Assembly: GCF_010868145.1 (NCBI RefSeq)
Contig: NZ_JAAGUY010000009.1
Location: 144,081-208,080 of the forward strand
Length of the DNA: 64,000 nucleotides
From: Nocardia cyriacigeorgica
Lineage (GTDB): Bacteria > Actinomycetota > Actinomycetes > Mycobacteriales > Mycobacteriaceae
Direction of reading: 5' to 3'
Shown here: positions 24,065-33,173 of the stretch, piece by piece
Layout: each line of letters begins with the position of its first letter
How positions within the stretch are numbered: the stretch's first letter is position 1
Made by a program: the position numbers and the translations under genes
Notes under the pieces: generated by a model
Database searches by the model: none
What the model was told of the DNA's origin: nothing
What the model saw: only the letters and a program-made list of their open reading frames with translations

Positions 24065-24090
24065 AATGTGTCGTTATATAGCGGTACGAT
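24065..24090. promoter_or_regulatory. Palindromic operator, copy 5 (before the Gly/Tyr-rich secreted gene)
   Basis: GTGTCG (24068-24073), eight-base spacer TTATATAG identical to copy 1, CGGTAC (24082-24087), with AAT flank. Centre is 86 bp before ATG 23991. On the plus strand the arm holds TACGAT, so it could also overlap a promoter reading rightwards. Confidence 0.7.
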
Positions 24091-24255
24091 AGTCGATGTG
24101 ACGATGATTGCCGTGCCGCTATTCCCGTAACTGGGAAGCGTGGCTCGGCGCCGACCGGCGGCTGCGAGAGTGGGCGGGATGTCGTCCCTGGTCGACACCG
24201 CGGGGCGGATGACTGCACGGACGCGCTTCGCGAGGGGTGGCATCTCCGCCGGGAG

Positions 24256-24537
24256 GTGTGCGATCTCGGGCACGCCGCCGACCCCGAGGGCATCGTTGCC
24301 GGGCGCGACAACAAGACCCCCCGCGCTATCGCGGTCTACGCGCGGGAAACGATGAACGCGCCTGCGCGGCACGCCATGTTCGAGCAGATCAGTGTCAACA
24401 ATCAGGCAGGAGGGTGGCGAAAGCTGGAGGGCTCACGCCGATCCGGTCCGTGGGTGGGCGCGATGGAAGGTCGCGGCGAGAACCCGCGCCAAGGCGGTCC
24501 GATGTCGGTGCGGGCCGGATGCAGTGCGGCTGTCTAA
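24256..24537 (+). CDS. Uncertain small open frame, unrecognised
   Basis: The 542-bp stretch 23992-24533 holds operator copy 5 and no recognised gene. The frame ending TAA 24537 stays open from about 24100 and has high GC at third positions, with protein-like text (EGIVAGRDNKTPRAI, NAPARHAMFEQISVNNQAGGW), but the only starts are GTG 24256 and ATG 24352, and neither has a well-spaced ribosome binding site. It overlaps the end of the convergent hydrolase gene by 4 bp. It may be a real short gene, a decayed remnant, or chance in GC-rich DNA. Confidence 0.2.
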   Translation: MCDLGHAADPEGIVAGRDNKTPRAIAVYARETMNAPARHAMFEQISVNNQAGGWRKLEGSRRSGPWVGAMEGRGENPRQGGPMSVRAGCSAAV

Positions 24538-25781
24538 CTCGCGGCGGCAGCGAGTTCCGACGGGGCCTCACGCCGCGCCGAGCGGGCGGCGCGGACCGCT
24601 GCGGCGGCAAGCATCGGCAGTCGCGCGTCGCCCAGCGCCATGGCGTGATTGCCGAGACGATTGGTCACGAACGCAATCGATAGTCCGAGGCCGGGCATCG
24701 CCATGGCGCCCGAGCCGCCGATGCCGTAATGGCCGAGCGCATGCCTGGTCAGGGTGGCTCCCACGATGCCGCGGTGATAGCCGAGCGCGTGGTGGGGCGG
24801 TGCGCCGAGAACATAATCGAAGCGGCTGTTGGCCGGCATCCTGGCGATCATGCGGGTGGTTTCCGGCTTCAGCAATCGCCGATGTCCCAACCGCCCGTCG
24901 TTGGCGATCGCGCCGTACATCGCGGCCAGGGCTCTGGCGGTGAAGACGCCGTTCCAGCCCGGCATCATCGCGGTGTACGGTCGCTCGCTCTGACTCATCT
25001 CCGCCCAGCCGTCGTACACGACCCCGCGCAGGGCGGTCAGTGGCCGGACCGAACCGGTCAGCCCGGTCAGTCGATCCAGCGGCACCCGCGCCACATGCAA
25101 CCGCGGTGACAGCGGCGCGATCCGGTGCCGATGGTGTTCGGGGACGCCGAACCAGAGATCGTCCTGTCCCAGCGGCTCGGTCAGTTCGGTGCGTACCAAC
25201 TCGGGGAACGGCCGACCGGTCGCGCGCTGGGCGATCTCGGCGACCAGCGTGCCGAAAGTCAGTCCGTGATAGCCGGAGGCGCGCAGGCGAAGGGGGTCGG
25301 GCGCCGCGGCGCCGAGTGCGGCGGCGAGGGCATCGTGGTCGAGCATGTCCGCCGGGTCATCGAGAAGTCCGCGGGTGCGCTGCAGGCCTGCTCGATGGTT
25401 GAGTACCTCGCGGACGGTGATGCGCTCCTTACCGTTGGCGGCGAACTCGGGCCAATAGGCGGTGACCGGCTCGTCCAGGGCGAGGATGCTGCGCTCGATC
25501 AGGCGGTGCGCCACTGTGGCGGCGACGCCCTTGCCGGTCGAATAGGCCAGCGCCATGGTGTCGCCGTGCCAGCGTCGTTCGGCGTCGGCCCATCCGTCCC
25601 AGATGTCGAGCACCGGGTTGCCGTCCAGATACACCGCCAGCGAGGCGCCGCCATGGCTGCGGCGACGAAACATCGCGAAGAATTTCATGGCCACCGGCGT
25701 GAAGCGGTCATCGATGAGCATGCGGGCGGCGGGCGGGACAGCGTCCTCGGCCCGCGCACCATCGGTGCCGGCAGCTGGCAT
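24534..25781 (-). CDS. Serine hydrolase of the beta-lactamase/esterase family (EstB/LipL-like)
   Basis: 415 residues from ATG 25781, AAGGAG eight bases upstream. The class C beta-lactamase-like fold is shown by Ser81-x-x-Lys84 (STGK) as nucleophile motif, Tyr171 in SGYHG as the general-base position, ITVREVLNHRAGLQ between them, and HALGHYGIGGSGA near the C terminus. In family VIII esterases such as LipL and EstB the same residues hydrolyse short-chain esters; true beta-lactam hydrolysis is less likely because the Tyr-x-Asn third position is not Asn. No signal peptide, so cytosolic. It lies in the same direction as the phosphatase and phosphoketolase genes upstream. Confidence 0.85.
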   Translation of the reverse strand: MPAAGTDGARAEDAVPPAARMLIDDRFTPVAMKFFAMFRRRSHGGASLAVYLDGNPVLDIWDGWADAERRWHGDTMALAYSTGKGVAATVAHRLIERSILALDEPVTAYWPEFAANGKERITVREVLNHRAGLQRTRGLLDDPADMLDHDALAAALGAAAPDPLRLRASGYHGLTFGTLVAEIAQRATGRPFPELVRTELTEPLGQDDLWFGVPEHHRHRIAPLSPRLHVARVPLDRLTGLTGSVRPLTALRGVVYDGWAEMSQSERPYTAMMPGWNGVFTARALAAMYGAIANDGRLGHRRLLKPETTRMIARMPANSRFDYVLGAPPHHALGYHRGIVGATLTRHALGHYGIGGSGAMAMPGLGLSIAFVTNRLGNHAMALGDARLPMLAAAAVRAARSARREAPSELAAAAS

Positions 25782-25893
25782 GGTTCAGACTCCTTTGTCT
25801 GTGTATCCGCCCGGCCGCTTGCTCACTGCTAGCAGTTGCAAGCGACCCGCTGCCTCCGAATGTAACCCGTTTCATTACTTCGGGCAATGATCG

Positions 25894-26736
25894 TCAGGGA
25901 ATGGCCACCGGTGGCAGCGGCCGCGCCGGCTCGCACCAGACTCGCTCGGCGGGCACCGACACGGTTGTCCGCTCCGGATACCGCAGGGCCGACAAACTGC
26001 CGCCGAACACCGCACCGGTGTCAAGGCACAGGGTGTTGTTCACCCAGACCAAGTCGGCCACCGGGGTATGGCCGTACAGGACCGCTGCCCTCCCGCGATA
26101 GTCGTGCGCCCATGGATAACGCACCGGAAGCCCGTATTCGTCGGTGGCGCCGCTGGTTTCGCCGTACATGGCGAAGGCCCGAACCCGGCCGGAATCGCGG
26201 CCGTGCAGCTCTTCCTTCAGTCCGGCATGGGCCACGACCAGCTTTCCGCCGTCGAGTACATAGTGACTCACCAATTCCCGGCAGAACTCGCGCGCGGCCC
26301 TGCGGAATCCCGCGCTCTCCTCCCGTAACTGCCGCAGCGATTCGGCGATTCCGTGGGCGAGCCGGACGTTCTTGCCGTCGAGTGCGCGCACCAGCTTGTT
26401 CTCGTGGTTTCCGGTCACGCACAACGCGGTTCCGGCCTCGACCATGCCCATCACCAGCCGCAGCACCCCAGGAGTATCCGGCCCTCGATCGACCAGATCG
26501 CCCAGAAAGACGGCGGTGCGTCCGCCCGGGTGGTCCGCGCCGACGGGGCGCCCGGATCCGTCGCGGTGCAGCCGGTAGCCGAGAGTGCCGAGCAGCGTCT
26601 CCAGCTCTGCCCGGCAGCCGTGCACGTCGCCGATGACATCGAACGGGCCGGTGAGCTCGCGCCGATCGTGCGGTGCGTCGTAGTCCCCGGTCTCGGCGGC
26701 GGGCAGGCCGGCGGTGCGCCGGTCGTTCGACAACAT
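25894..26736 (-). CDS. PrpE/Pnkp-type metallophosphoesterase (calcineurin-like)
   Basis: 280 residues from ATG 26736; a TTG at 26772, six bases after the phosphoketolase stop, would add twelve. The binuclear-metal motifs are intact: GDVHG, GDLVDRGPD, GNHENK, a later VAHAGL and YGHTP. The sequence VRLAHGIAESLRQL, then AMYGETSG...GLPVRYPWAHDYRG, matches PrpE (diadenosine tetraphosphatase of Bacillus) and the middle phosphatase domain of bacterial Pnkp RNA-repair enzymes. Here it stands alone, without kinase or ligase domains. Substrate could be Ap4A, a 2',3'-phosphate RNA end, or a phosphoprotein. Close spacing suggests co-transcription with xfp. Confidence 0.85.
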   Translation of the reverse strand: MLSNDRRTAGLPAAETGDYDAPHDRRELTGPFDVIGDVHGCRAELETLLGTLGYRLHRDGSGRPVGADHPGGRTAVFLGDLVDRGPDTPGVLRLVMGMVEAGTALCVTGNHENKLVRALDGKNVRLAHGIAESLRQLREESAGFRRAAREFCRELVSHYVLDGGKLVVAHAGLKEELHGRDSGRVRAFAMYGETSGATDEYGLPVRYPWAHDYRGRAAVLYGHTPVADLVWVNNTLCLDTGAVFGGSLSALRYPERTTVSVPAERVWCEPARPLPPVAIP

Positions 26737-26776
26737 CCAGTGATCGTCGCGGAGCCGCCACGCCGGTGGCAAGCGA

Positions 26777-29254
26777 TTACTGTCCCGGCCAGGTCCAATC
26801 CGCGACGGCAGGAATGTCCTCGCCGTGCTCTCTGGTCCACGCCCGTGCTCGCAGACGCGCGTCCTGCATCTGCTGACGTAGCCCGCCGGCCTTGTCGCGA
26901 AGGGCTGGTACGCGGTCGATCACGTCGGTCACCAGGTGGTAGCGATCCATATCGTTGAGCATCACCATGTCGAACGGTGTGGTGGTGGTGCCGCGCTCCT
27001 GGTATCCGCGCACATGCAGCCCATCGTGGTTGGTACGCCGGTAGGTCAGGCGGTGGATCAGCCACGGGTAGCCGTGGAAGGCGAAGATCACCGGGCGACC
27101 GCGGGTGAACAGGGTGTCGAATTCGGAATCGGGGAGTCCGTGCGGATGGTCGGTACTCGGCAGCAGTCGCATCAGATCCACCACATTGATCACCCGAATC
27201 CGCAGCTCGGGAAGGCGGTCACGCAGGATGGCCGCGGCGGCCAGCGTTTCGAGGGTCGGCACGTCGCCCGCACAGGCCAGCACCACGTCGGGCTCGGCGC
27301 CGAGTTCGTCGTTGTTGCCCGCCCAGTCCCAGATACCGATGCCCCGCGCACAGTGCAGCGCGGCGGCATCGACCGACAGCCAATCGGCCTGCGGCTGTTT
27401 ACCGGCCACCACCACGTTCACGTAATGGCGGGAACGAAGGCAGTGGTCGAAGGTGGACAGCAGCGTGTTGGCATCCGGTGGCAGATACACCCGCACGATC
27501 TCGGGCTTCTTGTTCAGCACCACATCGAGGAATCCGGGGTCCTGATGGGTGAATCCGTTGTGGTCCTGGCGCCACACATGGGAGGAGAGCAGATAGTTCA
27601 GGCTCGGAATCGGCTGCCGCCACGGCACCGCGGCACTCGCGTCCAGCCATTTGGCGTGCTGGTTGAACATGGCGTCCACGATGTGCACGAACGCCTCGTA
27701 ACAGGTGAACACCCCGTGCCTGCCGGTGAGTAGATACCCCTCGAGCAGGCCCTGGCACATGTGCTCGGACAGCACCTCGATCACCCGGCCGCTGCGGTCG
27801 AGATCGACATCGAATTCGTCGATCTCGACCTGCCAGTTGCGCCCTGTGACCTCGAGTATGTCCTGTAATCGATTGCTGGCCAGCTCATCCGGCGCGAAGG
27901 TGAGGAAGTTGTGCACGTTGCGCGCGGTCACTTCACGCAGCCAGCCGCCGAGTACGCGGGTGGCCTCGTGGTGTGTGGCGCCGGGTGCAGGCACCTCGAC
28001 GCCGAAATCCCGCCAGTCCGGCAGCCGCAGATCGCGCACGAGGGCGCCGCCGTTGCTCACCGGGTTCGCGCTCATTCGCTTGTCACCGGACGGCACCAGC
28101 CCCATCAGCTCGGATACCGGCGCCCCGGATTCGTCGAAAAGTTCTGCGGGCCGATAGGACTGCATCCACCGTTCGAGCACCGCCCGATGGCCGTCGTCGG
28201 TGCGTGCCGCGGGCAACGGCACCTGATGGGCACGGAAGGTGCCCTCCACCTGATCACCGTCCACCAGAGGGGGACAGGTCCAGCCCTTGGGAGTACGCAG
28301 CACGATCATCGGCCAATGCGGACGCGTGCCGTCGCCACCGCCCCGCGCCGCACGTTGGATCTGAGCGATCCGCTCCAGCGCGGTGTCCATCGCTTCGGCC
28401 ATGTCCTGATGTACCTGTGCCGGATCCCGGCCGGACACCACCAGCGGCTCATATCTGTAACCGCGCAGCAACGAGATCAGCTCGGGTTCGGGTATCCGCG
28501 CCAGGATGGTCGGGTTGGCGATCTTGTATTCGTTGAGCGCGAGAATCGGCAGTACCGCGCCGTCGCGGCCCGGGTTGAGGAACTTGTTCGCATGCCAGCT
28601 GCCTGCCAGCGGCCCGGTCTCGGCCTCGCCGTCACCGACCACGCAGAACACCGTGAGATCCGGATTGTCCAAGGCCGCGCCGAACGCGTGCAGCAGCGAA
28701 TAGCCCAGCTCACCGCCCTCGTGCAGCGAGCCTGGTGTTTCCGGCGCGCAGTGGCTCGGCACGCCACCGGGGAAGGAGAACTGCGCGAAAAGTGCACGCA
28801 TACCGTCCAGGTCGCGCGGGACATGGCTATAGAGCTCCGAGTAGGTGCCCTCGAGCCAGGCGCAGGCATTCGGTCCTGGACCGCCATGGCCGGGACCGGC
28901 GATGAAGACGGCGTTCAGATCGCGGGCCAGGATCGCCCGATTGGCATGTACCCACACGAGATTCAGGCCAGGTACCGTGCCGAAATGGCCGAGCAGCCTC
29001 GGTTTGATGTGTTCGGCGCGCAGTGGTTGGCGCAGCAGCGGATTGGCCATCAGATAGATCTGGCCCACCGACAGGTAGTTCGCGGCCCGCCACCAGGCGT
29101 CCACGGCCTCGAGTTCTTCGGTGTCGAGCGGGCCCGGAGCATCGGTGAGCCGATAGGGGCGTGGTGCTACCGAGATCCCGCCGCCGCCACCGACATTGTC
29201 GGCCGAGGTGTCCTCGGCAGCTGGATTACCGTCGGAACCGGCCGGCTGTGCCAT
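26777..29254 (-). CDS. xfp: Xylulose-5-phosphate/fructose-6-phosphate phosphoketolase
   Basis: 825 residues, the normal family length (~790-825), from ATG 29254 with GGAGAG upstream. The enzyme cleaves xylulose 5-phosphate (and often fructose 6-phosphate) with phosphate to acetyl phosphate plus glyceraldehyde 3-phosphate or erythrose 4-phosphate, using thiamine diphosphate. Seen motifs: [11 protein letters not shown] near residue 85, the ThDP-binding [13 protein letters not shown] followed by the conserved Asn (LNEYKIANP), GWTCPP, and the C-terminal [11 protein letters not shown]. It feeds acetyl phosphate to acetate/acetyl-CoA metabolism. No acetate kinase is present in the window. Divergent from the FKBP gene across a 195-bp gap. 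Confidence 0.95.
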   Translation of the reverse strand: MAQPAGSDGNPAAEDTSADNVGGGGGISVAPRPYRLTDAPGPLDTEELEAVDAWWRAANYLSVGQIYLMANPLLRQPLRAEHIKPRLLGHFGTVPGLNLVWVHANRAILARDLNAVFIAGPGHGGPGPNACAWLEGTYSELYSHVPRDLDGMRALFAQFSFPGGVPSHCAPETPGSLHEGGELGYSLLHAFGAALDNPDLTVFCVVGDGEAETGPLAGSWHANKFLNPGRDGAVLPILALNEYKIANPTILARIPEPELISLLRGYRYEPLVVSGRDPAQVHQDMAEAMDTALERIAQIQRAARGGGDGTRPHWPMIVLRTPKGWTCPPLVDGDQVEGTFRAHQVPLPAARTDDGHRAVLERWMQSYRPAELFDESGAPVSELMGLVPSGDKRMSANPVSNGGALVRDLRLPDWRDFGVEVPAPGATHHEATRVLGGWLREVTARNVHNFLTFAPDELASNRLQDILEVTGRNWQVEIDEFDVDLDRSGRVIEVLSEHMCQGLLEGYLLTGRHGVFTCYEAFVHIVDAMFNQHAKWLDASAAVPWRQPIPSLNYLLSSHVWRQDHNGFTHQDPGFLDVVLNKKPEIVRVYLPPDANTLLSTFDHCLRSRHYVNVVVAGKQPQADWLSVDAAALHCARGIGIWDWAGNNDELGAEPDVVLACAGDVPTLETLAAAAILRDRLPELRIRVINVVDLMRLLPSTDHPHGLPDSEFDTLFTRGRPVIFAFHGYPWLIHRLTYRRTNHDGLHVRGYQERGTTTTPFDMVMLNDMDRYHLVTDVIDRVPALRDKAGGLRQQMQDARLRARAWTREHGEDIPAVADWTWPGQ

Positions 29255-29436
29255 TGGCGACTCTCCTCACGTTCGTGCCACGCACCGGATGGAGATTCCC
29301 CGTCAGGTTACCGGCGGTATCCCGTCCCGGCCCAGTACTTCGGGCACAGTTCGGCCTCACTGCGGGTGCGCGGCGGAGTCGGAGGCTCGTCTGCCTTCGT
29401 CTGTGGCCTGCGGCAGCTACGGACGATGACGTCGAT

Positions 29437-29442
29437 TAGGGT
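29437..29442 (+). promoter_or_regulatory. -10 hexamer TAGGGT, leaderless start of the FKBP gene
   Basis: TAGGGT ends seven bases before ATG 29450. The same hexamer and geometry precede the EspR-like gene. No Shine-Dalgarno sequence. Confidence 0.5.
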
Positions 29443-29449
29443 GCGCGGC

Positions 29450-30034
29450 ATGCCTACCTCCGCCAGGATCATCGGTATCGCCACCATCGCCGCCGCCGCG
29501 TTCGCGCTGGGCGCCTGCGGCTCGGACGACAGCTCCGGCACCGACGCCGCGGCCACCACCAGCGCGGCCACCACCAGCGCCGCGGCCGCTACCGGTGGGA
29601 ACACCGCCAAACCGTCCACCGGCCGCGCATGCACCGCCGACGACATCGGCGTGACCGGCGGTTTCGGTGAGGCCCCCACCATCACCATTCCGGACGATTG
29701 CGACGCACCGACCGAACTGATCGTCAAGGACCTGGTCGTCGGCTCCGGCCCCGGCGCGCAGGCAGGCCAGGAACTGGAGATGAACTACACCCTGGTGACG
29801 TGGTCGGACAAGCAGAAGCTGGACAGCTCCTTCGACCGCGGCCAGCCGTTCGATCTGACGCTCGGTGCGGGCATGGTCATCCCGGGCTGGGACCAGGGCC
29901 TGGAAGGTGTGCAGGAGGGTACTCGGCGGCTGCTGATCATCCCGCCGGACCTCGGCTACGGTGCGGGCGGTAACGGCATCAAGCCGAACGAGACCCTTGT
30001 CTTCGTCACCGATGCGGTCGACGTGCCGGATTGA
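29450..30034 (+). CDS. FKBP-type peptidyl-prolyl isomerase lipoprotein
   Basis: 194 residues. A lipoprotein signal ends with lipobox LGAC (Cys23), followed by an Ala/Thr/Ser linker to about residue 60 and a C-terminal FKBP domain: LVVGSGPGAQAGQELEMNYT, SFDRGQPFDLTLGAGMVIPGWDQGLEG, RRLLIIPPDLGYG and LVFVTDAVDV. Most active-site aromatics of FKBPs are kept (Phe, Trp of PGWD, Tyr of LGYG). It should fold proteins at proline bonds on the outer face of the membrane. The frame stays open for 1.5 kb upstream but that is the antisense of xfp; ATG 29450 is set by the leaderless -10 and the signal peptide. Confidence 0.88.
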   Translation: MPTSARIIGIATIAAAAFALGACGSDDSSGTDAAATTSAATTSAAAATGGNTAKPSTGRACTADDIGVTGGFGEAPTITIPDDCDAPTELIVKDLVVGSGPGAQAGQELEMNYTLVTWSDKQKLDSSFDRGQPFDLTLGAGMVIPGWDQGLEGVQEGTRRLLIIPPDLGYGAGGNGIKPNETLVFVTDAVDVPD

Positions 30035-30053
30035 TCTGCCGCTGGCGCGGCGT

Positions 30054-30082
30054 GTTCGCGGCCCCTTGGCCGGGCCGCGAAC
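30054..30082 (+). terminator. Hairpin terminator after the FKBP gene (GTTCGCGGCCC stem)
   Basis: Perfect 11-bp stem GTTCGCGGCCC (30054-30064) with GGGCCGCGAAC (30072-30082), seven-base loop, 20 bases after the stop. Exactly the same stem recurs around a larger fold-back at 33174-33264 after clpP2. Confidence 0.65.
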
Positions 30083-30285
30083 GGGCTCCTCGAGGTCGCC
30101 GTGGGTCGTGCGTTGCCCGGTGATCTGCTGTTTCTCCGTATCTCGTGACGATGTATCCGGCGCGCTGGGCCGATACCCAACGACCGATTGCAGGACGTGG
30201 GCACCGGTCGACTAACCTTGCGGGGATGCGATCGGGGGGACCACCGACGTCAACGACCAATGAACTACGAACAAGGAGCATGTCC

Positions 30286-31677
30286 GTGAAGAGCACCGTC
30301 GAGCAGCTGAGCCCGACCCGGGTCCGGATCAATGTCGAGGTGCCCTTCGAGGAGCTGAAGCCGGACTTCGACAAGGCCTACAAGGCCCTGGCCAAGCAGG
30401 TCCGTATCCCCGGCTTCCGCCCGGGCAAGGCACCGGCCAAGCTGCTCGAGGCCCGCCTCGGCCGCGGCGCGATCCTGGAGCAGGTCGTCAACGACGTGCT
30501 GCCGGCCCGCTACAGCGAGGCCGTGACCACCTCCGAGGTGAAGGTCATCGGTCAGCCCGAGATCGAGATCACCAAGATCGAAGACGGCGAAGAGCTGGCC
30601 TTCACCGCCGAGGTCGACGTTCGCCCGGAGATCACCCTGCCCGACTACAGCACCATCGCGGTGACCGTCGACGCGATCACCATCGGCGACGACGACATCG
30701 AGGAGCAGCTGCAGTCGCTGCGTCAGCGCTTCGGCACCCTCACCGGCGTCGAGCGCGCCGTGCAGGAGGGCGACTTCATCTCCATCGACCTGTCGGCCAC
30801 CGTCGACGGCGAGGACGTCCCCGAGGCCTCGACCACCGGGCTGTCCCATGAGGTCGGCTCCGGCCAGCTCATCGAAGGCCTTGACGAGGCCGTGGTCGGC
30901 CTGTCGGCCGGTGAGTCCAAGGAGTTCACCTCCACCCTGGTCGCGGGCGAGCACGCGGGCAAGGACGCCGTCATCACCGTCACCGTCGCTTCGGTCAAGG
31001 AGCGCGAGCTGCCGGAGGCCGACGACGAGTTCGCCCAGCTGGCCAGCGAATTCGACACCCTCGACGAGCTGAAGACCGATCTGCGCGGCCGCGTGGAGCG
31101 GGTCAGGAAGGTCGAGCAGGCCGGCGATATCCGCGACAAGGTGCTCGAGCAGCTGCTCGAGCAGGTCGAGGTGCCGCTGCCCGAGGCGGTGGTCAAGGCC
31201 GAGATCGACGCCGTCGAGCACGACGCCGTGCACGGCTTCGACCACGACGAGGCCAAGTTCGCCGAGGCGCTCGAAGCCCAGGGGTCCAGCCGCGAGGAGT
31301 TCGACAAGGACACCAAGGAGGCCGCCGAGAAGTCGGTGAAGACCCAGCTGCTGCTGGACGCCATCGCCGAGGCCGAGGGCACTCAGGTCGGCCAGGAAGA
31401 GCTCACCGAGCGCATCCTGTTCCAGGCCCAGCGCTACGGCATGTCGCCCGAGCAGTTCATCCAGCAGGTGCAGCAGGCGGGCCAGCTCGGTGCGGTGTTC
31501 GCCGACGTGCGCCGCGGCAAGGCGCTGGCCGGTGTGGTCGGCCAGGCCACCGTCACCGACTCCGACGGCAACGCCGTCGACACCACCGAAATGTTCGGTG
31601 GGCCGGAGGATTCGGCCGAGGAGACCGCTGAGGCCACCGCCGAGACCGTCGAGGCTTCGGCCGACGACGAGAAGTAA
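30286..31677 (+). CDS. tig: Trigger factor, ribosome-associated chaperone
   Basis: 463 residues. GTG 30286 is preferred: AAGGAG at 30273-30278 is seven bases before it but only one base before ATG 30280, and trigger factors of relatives begin [14 protein letters not shown]. Domains: ribosome-binding domain (1-~150, with the GFRPGKAP signature), FKBP-like PPIase domain (~160-240, [12 protein letters not shown]) and C-terminal chaperone arms, ending in an acidic Ala/Glu tail. It binds at the ribosome exit tunnel and shields nascent chains. tig-clpP1-clpP2-clpX is a classic conserved cluster; a terminator separates tig from clpP1 here. Confidence 0.96.
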   Translation: MKSTVEQLSPTRVRINVEVPFEELKPDFDKAYKALAKQVRIPGFRPGKAPAKLLEARLGRGAILEQVVNDVLPARYSEAVTTSEVKVIGQPEIEITKIEDGEELAFTAEVDVRPEITLPDYSTIAVTVDAITIGDDDIEEQLQSLRQRFGTLTGVERAVQEGDFISIDLSATVDGEDVPEASTTGLSHEVGSGQLIEGLDEAVVGLSAGESKEFTSTLVAGEHAGKDAVITVTVASVKERELPEADDEFAQLASEFDTLDELKTDLRGRVERVRKVEQAGDIRDKVLEQLLEQVEVPLPEAVVKAEIDAVEHDAVHGFDHDEAKFAEALEAQGSSREEFDKDTKEAAEKSVKTQLLLDAIAEAEGTQVGQEELTERILFQAQRYGMSPEQFIQQVQQAGQLGAVFADVRRGKALAGVVGQATVTDSDGNAVDTTEMFGGPEDSAEETAEATAETVEASADDEK

Positions 31678-31754
31678 GCCGAGCGGCGAAGAACCATTGA
31701 GAGACCAGCGTGATGGGGCCCTTCAGGGGTTTGTGATTGCGCTGTGAGCGAAGA

Positions 31755-31784
31755 AGGGCGGTACCGGGAGTTCGGTGCCGCCCT
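31755..31784 (+). terminator. Hairpin terminator between tig and clpP1
   Basis: Stem AGGGCGGTACCG (31755-31766) with CGGTGCCGCCCT (31773-31784), one G-U pair, six-base loop, followed by GCTTCGTTAATGTTTG. It lies 78 bases after tig and 52 before the clpP1 start. Confidence 0.6.
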
Positions 31785-31836
31785 GCTTCGTTAATGTTTG
31801 TGTCAGCAACGAGCCGGCGAGAGAAGGCAGGTATCC

Positions 31837-32448
31837 GTGACAATCAACCAGGCAGGGGTCATGACATCCGCGACTGCTGGTCTCAACCTCAGTGATTCGG
31901 TGTACGAGCGCCTGCTGCGTGAGCGCATCATCTTCCTCGGCACCCAGGTCGACGACGACATCGCGAACAAGCTCTGCGCGCAGATCCTGCTTCTGACGGC
32001 CGAAGATCCGACCAAGGACATCGCGCTCTACATCAACTCGCCGGGTGGCTCGGTGACCGCCGGTATGGCCATCTACGACACGATGCAGTTCGCCGAATGC
32101 GATATCGCGACCTACGGCATGGGTCTCGCCGCATCGATGGGCCAGTTCCTGCTCACCGCGGGGACCAAGGGCAAGCGTTTCGCGCTGCCGCACGCGCGCA
32201 TCATGATGCACCAGCCCTCGGCCGGTATCGGTGGTTCGGCCGCCGATATCGCGATCATGGCCGAGCAGTTCGCGCACACCAAGCGGGAACTGAACGAGCT
32301 GCAGGCGCTGCACACCGGTAACTCCATCGAGCAGGTGACCGCCGACGCCGACCGTGACCGCTGGTTCACCGCGACCGAAGCCAAGGACTACGGCTTCATC
32401 GATCACGTGATCACCCACGCGAATCAGGCCAACGGCGCAGGCCACTGA
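31837..32448 (+). CDS. clpP1: ClpP1, ATP-dependent Clp protease proteolytic subunit 1
   Basis: 203 residues from GTG 31837 (GAAGG nine bases upstream). Catalytic triad Ser100 (GLAASMGQF), His125 (MMHQPSAG) and Asp174 (DRDRWF). YINSPGGSV and GFID are present. In actinobacteria ClpP1 and ClpP2 form a mixed double ring that is active only as the heteromer and is fed by ClpX or ClpC1. It is followed by clpP2 after 32 bp in one operon. The N-terminal 14 residues before NLSD are probably a processed propeptide. Confidence 0.96.
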   Translation: MTINQAGVMTSATAGLNLSDSVYERLLRERIIFLGTQVDDDIANKLCAQILLLTAEDPTKDIALYINSPGGSVTAGMAIYDTMQFAECDIATYGMGLAASMGQFLLTAGTKGKRFALPHARIMMHQPSAGIGGSAADIAIMAEQFAHTKRELNELQALHTGNSIEQVTADADRDRWFTATEAKDYGFIDHVITHANQANGAGH

Positions 32449-32480
32449 GCGGACACCCTTACAAGACTTTGGAGACGAAG

Positions 32481-33149
32481 ATGGCCAACCTGATCGACCC
32501 CCGCGCAGGCCTGTCCGGTATCGCGCCGGCGAGCCCGCAGGCCCGCTACATCCTGCCGTCGTTCATCGAGCACTCGAGCTTCGGCGTCAAGGAGTCCAAC
32601 CCGTACAACAAGCTGTTCGAGGAGCGCATCATCTTCCTCGGCGTGCAGGTCGACGACGCCTCGGCGAACGACATCATGGCCCAGCTGCTGGTGCTCGAGT
32701 CGCTCGATCCCGATCGCGACATCACCATGTACATCAACTCGCCGGGTGGCTCGTTCACCTCGCTGATGGCCATCTACGACACCATGCAGTACGTGCGTGC
32801 CGATGTGGCCACCGTCTGCCTCGGCCAGGCCGCCTCTGCCGCGGCCGTGCTGCTGGCCGCCGGTACCCCCGGTAAGCGCGCCTGCCTGCCCAACGCACGC
32901 GTGCTCATCCACCAGCCGTCGCTGGAGGGTGGCATCCAGGGGCAGGTGTCGGATCTGGAGATCCAGGCCGCCGAGATCGAGCGCATGCGTCGTCTGATGG
33001 AGACCACGCTGGCCCGGCACACCGGCAAGGACGCCGACACCATCCGCAAGGACACCGACCGCGACAAGATCCTGACGGCCGAGGAGGCCAGGGAATACGG
33101 GATCATCGATACGGTGTTCGACTACCGCAAGCTCAGCGCACAGAAGTAA
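32481..33149 (+). CDS. clpP2: ClpP2, ATP-dependent Clp protease proteolytic subunit 2
   Basis: 222 residues from ATG 32481, GGAG six bases upstream (TTG 32469 overlaps the binding site and is rejected). Catalytic Ser119 (GQAASAAAV), His144 ([10 protein letters not shown]) and Asp195 (DRDKIL). The N-terminal extension before [19 protein letters not shown] is longer than in ClpP1 and contains the likely processing site. It completes the ClpP1P2 tetradecamer; the ClpP2 face docks the ATPase. A large fold-back element follows the stop. Confidence 0.96.
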   Translation: MANLIDPRAGLSGIAPASPQARYILPSFIEHSSFGVKESNPYNKLFEERIIFLGVQVDDASANDIMAQLLVLESLDPDRDITMYINSPGGSFTSLMAIYDTMQYVRADVATVCLGQAASAAAVLLAAGTPGKRACLPNARVLIHQPSLEGGIQGQVSDLEIQAAEIERMRRLMETTLARHTGKDADTIRKDTDRDKILTAEEAREYGIIDTVFDYRKLSAQK

Positions 33150-33173
33150 TTGGCGGCGCCTGCGGCACCGCGT

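Noticed and set aside
27911..29449. Upstream extension of the FKBP frame by 513 codons
   Set aside because: It is antisense to xfp; the lipoprotein signal peptide and -10 hexamer place the start at 29450.
31755..31784. GGCGGTACCG palindrome before clpP1 as a sixth copy of the GTACCG operator
   Set aside because: Arm spacing and flanks differ and it extends into a GGGCGG/CCGCCC stem, so it is better read as the tig terminator.
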